This document shows positions 55,706 to 64,000 of a DNA stretch of 64,000 bases, in pieces. A program made the position numbers and the translations under genes. The notes beneath the pieces were generated by a model. It worked only from the letters and a program-made list of their open reading frames with translations. It had not been told where the DNA came from and did no database searches. This DNA comes from Hyphodiscus hymeniophilus (lineage: Eukaryota > Ascomycota > Leotiomycetes > Helotiales > Hyphodiscaceae). The stretch is from positions 2,294,001 to 2,358,000 of the forward strand of contig VNKQ01000004.1 of NCBI GenBank assembly GCA_016508695.1, given 5' to 3'. Each line of letters starts with the position of its first letter. The first letter of the stretch is position 1.

Positions 55706-56888
55706 ATGACCACTGTCGTCTTCAAGTCGCCAGGTCTGGTCCCTGACCTTCGACTTACTGTCTTTGGAAAAGAGTTTCACGTTCACTCCGCTGTATTGAG
55801 GCTGCATTCTGCATTTTTCCGTAAATTCCTCGACTCCACCGAGAAGCCATCTTCACCTGCCGGGACTAGGAATCTGTTCAAATATGATTATGTTTCTGTT
55901 GTCGATGACGATGATTCCTGGGGCCTTGAACCGATATCTATGGTAAGATGCACTTCTCGTCCTCAGCAAACCAAGTCTTGCTCTTTTCAGCCTCTTTGCG
56001 TAACTGGACCTCTTGACGTGCAAAAGCAGCCCCCTTACGCGTTTGGATGGGTTCCAAATTTATGGTTGCCGATGGGATCAGTCCTATGTTATTGGAAAAG
56101 CCCCGAAGGAAACCGATGCTGATACTCAGCAGAAACTTCCATCAGCAACCACCGAAGCTTTGAAGGACTTGAATCGAGTCAAAACGGAGCAGAACGCATT
56201 CGAGAAGGTCCTCAGGGCAATATACTGTCTATCCTACGATATCGACAGCGTCTGTGAACTGGAAGACGTGACACGTATCGCAGACTTTTATTGTGCACTG
56301 CCGGCTCTCTCATCTTCTCTCTATCGAGGACTTTGGAAAGATACAGGGTTGATTACAAGCTGGGATGGTATCTTTACCAACGCAGACACGGTTCTAGCTG
56401 TGGCCAAAAAACTGCGCCATCCAATTCTTTTCCGCGAAGCAGTCATAATAATCGTTAGCCAGCCAGGCCGTTGGCTATGTGGACGTGAAGACTTCCTTTC
56501 CGAAGACGACGACAATCTTAAGGCAGTTGTACTCCGAGCACATCACAGGCTCTGCAGACTCAAGCTGAAGGCTGATCACCACGTACGTGAAGCACTCCGC
56601 TTCCTACCCATTACATCAAAGTCTGTGAGACTTTCTTGGCACCCTGAAGACGAGTTCTCTGGACACGATCACTATACCCAGATAATGAACAAGCTCAAGG
56701 CGACAACTTTCAATGGCAATGAAAAACGTGTAGCTGATGCTATACGCAGTCTGGAGGCACTCTTGAAGAATAACTTGGTTTTAACTAAGCCCTGGAATGG
56801 TATCAACGGCGGTTGCGGTTCCAGCTTCTACTGTACTGAGGTCGACGATAAAGACCTGCCCTGGGATGAAACCGAGACCGACTGGTGA
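55706..56888 (+). CDS. BTB/POZ domain protein
   Basis: The 5' exon 55706-55942 encodes a BTB start: SPGLVPDLRLTVFGKEFHVHSAVLRLHSAFFRKFLDS, followed by a typical fungal insert (FKYDYVSVVDDDDSWGLEP). A strong donor GTAAGA follows at 55943. The 3' exon is open to the TGA at 56886-56888. The acceptor is uncertain; an AG at 56080-56081 keeps phase 0 and gives SYVIGKAPKETDA, for 347 residues, while the in-between sequence carries stops in the needed phase. The second part contains the rest of the BTB fold (NAFEKVLRAIYCLSYDIDSVCELEDVTRIADFYCALPAL) and a BACK-like helical region. BTB proteins of this fungal type are numerous and mostly uncharacterised; some serve as adaptors for Cullin-3 ligases. The start is well supported (CCGCCATGACC). 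Confidence 0.78.
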
Positions 56889-57760
56889 TTGCAAATTACG
56901 AATGGATGTGCAATTTTGGGCGTGGCTGGACTTGGGGGCTCATATGTGTGGAGACCATGCTACTCGCATCCCAGGAGCGTTTGAGGCCCTCGGTATTGGC
57001 GTATAGAAATGACCGTTTCTTCCATCCATTGATCTCATGCTCACCGTGCCTTTAACAAATCTGCTTGCAGGTCAAATCGTGATGTTATTTATGCAAAGTG
57101 AATGCTTCATTTGTGACATGGTTCATGGCTACTGATTTGCCCATGGTCATCCTTCGTCTACTCTGTTATGCATGCAAGTGCATTACTATGAAAAGGTGAT
57201 TCCCTCTAAATGAACCACTGCAACTACCTGCAAGTCAAGTACGAGTAGAATGCCCTCATTCAATACAAAGACGTATTGATCTCAGCACCAGTTCTTACAA
57301 TCAGCGATTCGGTTTCTACTATGACATGAAGCAGCTCTTCTCAATCTGCACATATAGCTTCGATGTCAGCCTTTCGGCTCGCTGGGGACTCACCCCGCGG
57401 CTGCCGGTCGCATAAAGACTTCGCGCAATCAACGTCATAAACAAGATTCAGAAACAGTTTTCGTCTCTCAAAAACGACAAAAGACAACTCAAACCCAAGT
57501 CCTAGGCGTCTGATTGGCAGATCGTGCCGTTCCCTCCCAACGTGGGGTAATTTTCGGCCAACTCCGCTTGCGGGATCAAGCGAAAAGAAAAGGGGTCGTC
57601 GTCATCCACAAGGCAGCACTTGATGGAATTTGCACACTAAATTGCTGTGACGACTACGGATTCCGACGTTTTGTCTGTATATAGGTTGTTCCCAGCTCGG
57701 GTTATGGAAATGGACGAAAATCGTTTAACAATTGCATAACCGAAACGAAGGGCTCTAGAC
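56889..57760. other. Intergenic, 870 bp
   Basis: No supported gene. It should hold the terminator of the BTB gene and the promoter of the transporter. Confidence 0.5.
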
Positions 57761-59309
57761 ATGACTGACACCCATGCAAGACCTTACCTGCGTGGCATCA
57801 CGCCTTATCTGATCTTCTTGGTGGTAACAGTTACCCTTGGTCCGCTTCAATTCGGCTTTCATCTTGTAAGTCCTGCCAGAATCATTACTCGAGACGGAAG
57901 GACTGACTCTTTCGTAGGCTGAGCTGAACGCACCTCATGATGCAATCACATGCAAGAATCGACAAGAAAAACCATCGGATTTTCTCCTGCAATGGCTCCC
58001 AGAATGTCTACCCATGAGCGAATCCGAGTTTGCATTCGTATCCTCAATATTCACTCTTGGTGGACTCTTAGGCGCATTGTCGGCTGGACCCGTCTCGACT
58101 AGATTCGGAATATTGATCTCAATGAGAATCGCGACACTTGCCAGCTTGATAGGAGCATCCCATGAGGCATTAGCAAGCCATGTATCGATGCTGGTGTTAG
58201 GAAGGCTTCTAGCAGGAGTCGGCGCAGGCATCTCACTTGTCGTCGTCCCACTCTACGTCTCCGAGGTTGCCCCACCTCAAAGCAAAGGGTCATTTGGAGC
58301 AGCAACTCAAATTGCTGTTAATCTAGGAATACTTCTCACTCTCGTTTCCGGATACATCTTTGGCCAAGATTCCGAATGGAGAATCGCACTAGCTGTGGGA
58401 GCTGGCTTCGCCGTTCTACAAGGCGTCCTTCTGTGTGCTGTATCAGAGAGTCCAGCCTGGACTGCTACAAACCGGGATCCCGAGCTAGCATTGTCGATAT
58501 TGAAACGAATCCGTGGCACAGGTATTGATCTCGCCGAAGAGATCCGGAACTGGAACGTGGGCACACCCAAGACTATCGCCGACGAGCTTGACAGTCTCCT
58601 TTTTGAAGAAGAATCAATCCGGTATGGAGCGATGTCGCCCAGTACACATAAAGAAACCACAAAACAAGTTGGCTTTCTGGAAGTAGCGGGTAGTCCTCAA
58701 TATAGACCTGCGTTGATCGCTGTTGTGGGTGTCATGATGGCTCAGCAGCTGACGGGAATAAACTCTGTCATGATGTATTCCGTCGAGCTGATGTCCAGCA
58801 TTTTCCCAACAACTTCGACACTGCTGACAATAATGCTCTCTTTAATTAATCTCCTCACAACCATACTTTGCGCTCCACTTCCGGACAAACTTGGGCGGAA
58901 ACCAGCACTCCTACTCTCCATCACGGGCATGGGATTTTCGTCCCTAGCACTTGCTTTCTCCATGCTGTTCAGCATCAAGATTCTATCGGCAGTCTCAGCA
59001 ATATGCTTCGTAGCATCTTTCGGTGTTGGGATTGGAGCTATTCCATTTATCCTGGCATCTGAGCTGGTGGATCAAGAGGCAAGCTCCGCAACACAGGGTT
59101 GGGGACTGGCAGCGAATTGGATTGCTACCTTCTCAATCGCGCAATTCTGTCCTATGATCAACGACGCGTTGAATTCGAAATTTGGCGGAACAGGATGGGT
59201 TTATTTTATATTTACAGCACTTGCGCTGATCTCGGCGATATTTGTGGTTTGTTGTGTTCCGGAGACCCAAAAGACGGGTCATGTTGAGGAGCCTTGGGAG
59301 AGAACATAA
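57761..59309 (+). CDS. MFS transporter, sugar-porter type
   Basis: Two exons, 57761-57865 and 57918-59309, 498 residues. The 52-nt intron (GTAAGT...TCGTAG) joins LQFGFHL to AELNAPHDAITC. Twelve transmembrane helices are expected. Sugar-porter signatures: GRLLAGVGAGISLVVVPLYVSEVAP at the end of helix 4, a central cytosolic loop, QQLTGINSVMMYS in helix 7, DKLGRKPALL between helices 8 and 9, and a C-terminal VPETQKTG form of the PETKG motif. The close spacing of LQFGFHL.ELN near helix 1 is typical of the subgroup that includes yeast Vps73-like proteins rather than plasma-membrane hexose transporters. Substrate and membrane are not known. The gene is complete. Confidence 0.92.
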
Positions 59310-60756
59310 GTCCTTGGCTAGTCTTCCAATTGTAACATGTAGATATATATCAGTTAAACAATCAATGCTATACTCAAACTCAGAACGATCACTTGTACTC
59401 CGTTGAGTGAAGTCGTTGGACAGATATAAATACCTGGTGAAAATATCCCCTACATGTCGTTGCCGCACTTACATTTATCAACAAACATCGAGGGATTCTT
59501 ACATCGGACATGCTCGGTAGTACACATCGCTGCGCGCCACGGCGCGCAGGCTTGAGATAATGATCTTGCGACTTTCTTTACCATTATTGCAATGACTGAA
59601 GTCAAAATCTTTGGATGGAAAAGGTTTAAATGATGTGGCTGTGCCAAGTCCAATTGTTTGGTAACAAACTGGAGCAGCGGACGAAGAATGAAATGCCGAG
59701 CAGGACTTGCCAACGATTCAGCGAATCAGCATACACGAATAATCGAGGTTAAATCGCGCAAAGACTTCGATCATAGAGATCTCCTCTTAATCACGCATAG
59801 AAATTTCGAGAAGTGCTTACGTAGCAAAACAAGCAAAAATCCTGAGTAGATGACAGATTAACTCTACGAATGCGATTGATAATTGACTTAGTCCAAATGT
59901 TCATTCATGGAGGTAAGTCGTACTACAAAAACATGTCGTAGGGATAAAATAGAATCGAGTCGGGCTAGCCACAGGATAGTATTAACGGATTGTTAGATAG
60001 CTAGAGAAGAGGTCTCCGGACACATCCATTAACGTTTTTCACAAGAGCCCTGCTCGAGTAGTAGATATTCTTCCAAAGCAATTTGTCGAAATATCAATCA
60101 CGTGAGACACCCCTTTCTACCGAGCCGCATGGTTTCAGCCCTGTCCCATCAAAATAATCCTCCCGATTCCCGTCTTATGTCACTCCATAATTCCACGGAC
60201 TTAACAAGCTCCAGGAAGTCCGCCGATAGTACGTAAATTGCCGCAATGCGCATGGAAGAGGGCGGCAGGAAAAGCTCGCGTGCAGGTGGCAGGAAAACAC
60301 TCCCTTATATCGTACTGGAGTAGCTATGGCGGTTGATGGTTGGTTGTGTCAGTAGTTAATTCTGATAAACAACTCTTTGTTGTTGTTACTACCCATTAGT
60401 ATGCCCTAGTTGTAAATGCCGACAAATCCTCTTACGTCCGTACTCTCGGCCGCTCTGCTGGGTAGTTATCTTGATAAAGTTGATATTTAGTAAGCTGGCA
60501 CTGTTCGCATCCTTGTTTGATCTTAAAAGGCGCATTGGAGAGGACCAATCAGCCATCCACAAGGCTTACGGCTAGACGGCTTGACTTCACGGCACAGGAA
60601 AGTACCGTCATACCGACATACCGACACAAGGGATTTACATTTCTCACGCCGCTGAATTGCTCCAACTTCCCCAGATATCGCACTCATGAACAAGATTACT
60701 CTGTACAGACTGCAAGGGACCTTCGTTCGACCTCATACACGAGACGGCTGTTAGCC
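59310..60756. other. Intergenic, 1.45 kb; promoter of the transcription factor
   Basis: No supported gene. The frame of the downstream factor stays open back to about 60517 but begins with TTG, so this part is taken as 5' untranslated region. Long 5' regions are common for fungal transcription factor genes. Confidence 0.5.
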
Positions 60757-63440
60757 ATGTACGCAGGCAGCTTCACCCAGTCCCCACAAGCGACCGCCCC
60801 GCCCGCCTCTGCCCTTTCTCCATCTGCGCCGCCCTCGGCCGATTCCAATGCGGGAGCTTACAGCCCTACGGAGGAGAGGAAGTCTTCCCATAGTGGTGCT
60901 AACGGTCTCAATGCGAGATCGTGCGTTACGTGTCGGCGGCGCAAGGTGAAGTGCGACAAGCAGGTGCCGTGTACAAATTGCAAGAAAGCCCAGACACAAT
61001 GTGTATTCCCAGCGCCGGGAAGAGCTCCACGACGACCAAGACAAGGCAAGCTTGTGACCGAGAGGGAGGCAGAGTTGTTGAAGAGGTTGCGCAGGCTAGA
61101 GGGTGTCGTCGAGGAACTGAGTGGACAAGTGGACTTCGAAGCTGTGAAGAATTCCCCAGCCAGCGATCATTCACACAAAGATGGAGAGTCGCCAGGGGGA
61201 TCAACCAGGGCGAACAGCGTAAGGGTCGTTGGAATGGACGAGGGTACTGGAACGAGAAAGGCATGGGTTACGAGAGCTTTTAATTTAGGCGCGGGACCAC
61301 CTAAAACTGCGTTTGGAACCGACAGGATGCAACAGTCTATGGGAAGACTTGTTTTGGATGAAGGAAAGACTTCATTTGTTGCGAACCCGTTTTGGGCCAC
61401 TCTCAGTGAGGTCAGTAGTGCTTGTAGTAGAGATGAAGCTGCGACTAAGTCATTCAGCAGGAGGTCGAAGAGATCAGGGACATCTTGGAAGAGCCGGTAG
61501 ACTACGACTCAGAAGATGAGAGCAACCCGATTCTCCCCTCGGATACAGTTACAGATGCGAGCCATCAAAGCTTCATAATGGGGTATAATTCGTCGAGTGT
61601 TAATCTCCAACCTCTCCATCCCCTTCCCAGCCAAATACCCTTCTACTGGCAAACTTTCCTCGAGAATGTTCAGCCTCTGGTCAAGATTTTACATACACAG
61701 ACGATGGACAAAACCATAAAGGAGGTGCTGCAAAATCTCGACTCTTTGAGTCCAAGCACGGAGGCTTTAATGTTTTCAATCTATTTTGCAACCATCACAT
61801 CAATGAATGAAGATGAAGTAAGTCAACGGATCTTTGATCTGGGACCACACTAATGAAAACAGGTTCGAATGAGCTTCGGCGTCGAAAAATCCTACCTAAT
61901 CAAGCAATATCGATTTGGGGTGGAGCAAGCTTTGGCCAAAGCCGGTTTCCTTAATACCGATGAAATAGTCACCGTTCAAGCCCTCGTCCTCTTCCTGGTC
62001 TGTGTCCGGCGGCACGATGACACCCGCTTCGTCTGGTCAATGGCCGGCCTTGCTTTGCGAATAGCGCAGTCACTCGGTCTTCATCGAGATGGATCGAAAT
62101 TTGGACTTTCTCCGTTCGACACAGAGATGAGACGCCGTCTCTGGTGGCAAGTATGTATTCTAGACGTACGAGCATCTGAAGATCACGGTTCCGACCCATC
62201 CATTTTAGACCAGGCTTTCGATACTGAAATGCCGCTGTCAGTCAACGATTCTGATCTCGACCCCGATGCCACAGAACCTCCTACACCCAGACACGGAGTC
62301 TCAGAAATGACGTTCTGTCTCATCAGATATGAAATCTGTTCCCTCACTCGACAGCTCTCCTACACCCCTCCAGGATCGTTCTACCAAGCACGCGCCGCTC
62401 TTGTCACTCTAGAAGATAAAGAGCAAATGATCAAAGACTGTGCAGACCGTCTTGAAGAAAAGTATCTCCAGTACTGCGAAGAAGCGGGTCCGCTCTACTG
62501 GGTAGCAGCGACGGTAGCACGGCTTATCACAGCAAAAATGAGCCTCATAATCTACCACCCTCTCACCCAACCCGGCAAGCCGAGTCCCCTATCCCAAGAT
62601 ACTAAAGATAGACTATTCATGGCATCCATCGAAATTATCGAATATTCCAGCGTCCTGAAATCAGAAGCGAGCACGAAGCAATGGGGCTGGCTATTTCATA
62701 CTTACGTCCAATGGCATGCCATCGCCTACATACTGGGTGAGCTGTGTATCCGTCCACATTCGATGATTGTCGATCGTGCATGGCGTGCCGTGGATGGCGT
62801 GTTCAGCGATTTCGCAGACGCCGTCTCGCACTCCAAGGGCCGGATGCTATGGCTGCCGATGAGAAAGCTGATGGCAAAAGCAAGACGGAAGAGAGAGGAA
62901 AACATGCAAGCGCAGAGCGAGCACGGTCGGATCTCGAATGATCTAGGCATGAATAGTCAATTCATACGTCCGCCACCATCTGGACCGACCTCTAGTCGGA
63001 GAGTGGCCGGGGATAGACTGCATATGCAGACCACAGACACGACGAACATGATAGCTAATCAGAAGAACGAATTCCATCCTACACCTATCCAGTCGCCTTC
63101 CACCAACAACGGGAACCCCTTCCCCACGCAGCAAAACTACGCTCACGATATCCCCATGTCGGAGCCGCAGATCCAACCACAGGTCATCGGAATGGGTCCG
63201 CGACTCGCGCCCGAGCAGATCCAGCTGCAGATGCAGCAGCAGCAACGGCAAATGCAACAGACGCCGTGGCTGTTGGATGACAGCGCCTTGGTGGACTTGG
63301 ACATGGCTGGTCTGGATGGCGATCCGAACTGGGAGGGCTGGGATGATCTGGTAAAGGACTTCCAGATGGAAGCTGATAATGCGGGTGGGCTGGGCGAGAT
63401 CAGAGGCCCGGCTCTGGGTGGCATGGGGAGCTGGTGGTAA
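60757..63440 (+). CDS. Zn2Cys6 transcription factor with fungal-specific middle domain
   Basis: Three exons (60757-61410, 61458-61817, 61863-63440), 863 residues. Introns: 47 or 50 nt at 61411 (GTCAGT, tandem acceptor TTCAGCAG) and 45 nt (GTAAGT, acceptor AACAG). ATG 60757 has an acceptable context (TTAGCCATGT). The zinc cluster lies at residues 56-82 with the exact spacing CX2CX6CX5CX2CX6C (SCVTCRRRKVKCDKQVPC...). Next comes a basic linker (RAPRRPRQGK) and a coiled-coil dimerisation segment (EAELLKRLRRLEGVVEELSGQV). The fungal-specific regulatory domain follows, with LVCVRRHDDTRFVWSMAGLALRIAQSLGLHRDG and RRRLWWQVCILDVRASEDHG. The C-terminus has a Gln-rich stretch and an acidic, aromatic tail (LLDDSALVDLDMAG, NWEGWDDLVKDF) suited to transcription activation. 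Targets are unknown; no neighbouring cluster suggests one. Confidence 0.94.
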
Positions 63441-64000
63441 TGCTGGTACGGGACGGTCTGGAGCGGGTATATCAGGAGTGCTGCATATTGATGGTTTCAC
63501 GGCGTCGAGGATCATGGCGTCGTTCATTGATCCAGGTTTTGACATGGTGGTGCGCTTGTTTATACCTTATCTGTATTTGGGAATATTCCGGCGTCTGGGA
63601 TGTAACATAAACGGTCAAATCTATTAGCTCCGTCTCAAACTTTAAAGCTTAGAAAATATAAACGCTTCACTCTCACAATCGGAAACTTCGGCGAGGTCAA
63701 GGTCATCATATGTGTTTCCAGATGGTATCTACAATCATCAAGATCCCAACGCCAATATCAATGTATCTCCTACTATACTTACACAACAACAATGTTTCCC
63801 ACTACCAGTCCTTGACTCTCAACATGATACCTCCTTCTGATACCGACACTCCTCGCGCGCCTAAACAAGCTTTCAACTTCCTCCCCACCCCCGATCATCA
63901 CCATACTAATCTGATGATGTCTAAGCAGCCCACTAGGCGTAACTTGTGCTTTGTCAAGTAGCGGCCGAATCAACTTATGTCCCGTACCTTCCCTTCCTAA
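63441..64000. other. 3' flank, no supported gene
   Basis: 560 bp to the window edge, probably the terminator of the transcription factor gene; AT-rich near 63640. Short frames on both strands are not protein-like. Confidence 0.45.

Noticed and set aside
1..64000. CRISPR arrays, bacterial operons, insertion sequences
   Set aside because: The DNA is eukaryotic with spliceosomal introns; no regularly spaced repeats or transposase motifs were seen.

Overview
The window is nuclear DNA of a filamentous ascomycete (Pezizomycotina; the mix of families suggests Leotiomycetes or a related class, but that placement is inference). Evidence: genes are split by short GT-AG introns of 42-142 nt, most with CTAAC/CTAAT/CTGAC-like branch points close to the acceptor; coding density is moderate with long gene-poor gaps; a single dispersed 5S rRNA gene is present; and the gene families are typically fungal (Zn2Cys6 factor, LicD, GT32, DUF3433-type membrane protein, SLATT-fungal, PaxB-like cyclase). 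Exon boundaries were placed by eye from splice motifs and from reading-frame closure: every spliced model given with full coordinates, except where stated, sums to a multiple of three.

Layout. 0-6.4 kb: the tail of a coiled-coil gene, a decayed SnoaL-like gene, a single-pass membrane protein (minus strand), a decayed gene starting with a fungal 'LDIPFELRRQIY' box, and an AT-rich island. 6.4-16 kb: a compact block with a secreted gamma-glutamyltransferase, a mitochondrial-type NUDIX hydrolase, a PaxB/Pyr4-like integral membrane terpene cyclase, a small conserved protein with an ATG-only first exon, a Tim17/Tim22-like membrane protein and proline dehydrogenase. 17-21 kb: a fungal SLATT 2TM protein and a Fcy2-type purine-cytosine permease that appears to be a pseudogene. 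21.8-25.1 kb: SLX4 and ribosomal protein eS21, head to head. 26.7-31.3 kb: photolyase and a Mn-type CDF transporter. 33.3-34.5 kb: a seven-exon LicD protein containing 10-nt and 24-nt micro-exons. 34.5-39 kb: 4.5 kb without a supportable gene, rich in simple repeats and ending in a 158-bp tandem duplication. 39-44.3 kb: an uncharacterised protein, thymidylate synthase, an LRR/AMN1-like protein and a type I membrane protein. 44.9 kb: 5S rRNA. 45.6-50.4 kb: a 1537-residue polytopic glycoprotein built as two similar halves. 51-63.4 kb: an RRM-like protein, a GT32 glycosyltransferase, a BTB protein, an MFS sugar-type transporter and a Zn2Cys6 transcription factor.

The genes do not form one pathway. 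Core genes (thymidylate synthase, eS21, SLX4, photolyase, proline dehydrogenase) alternate with lineage-specific surface, transport and decayed genes. Nucleotide supply and repair are represented (thymidylate synthase, photolyase, SLX4, the dead purine-cytosine permease), as are glutathione/proline nitrogen use and cell-surface glycosylation (LicD, GT32). I did not find a clear novel multi-gene system. The best leads are the fungal SLATT protein with its duplicated amphipathic tail, the stand-alone terpene cyclase outside any visible cluster, the micro-exon LicD gene and the recent permease pseudogene.
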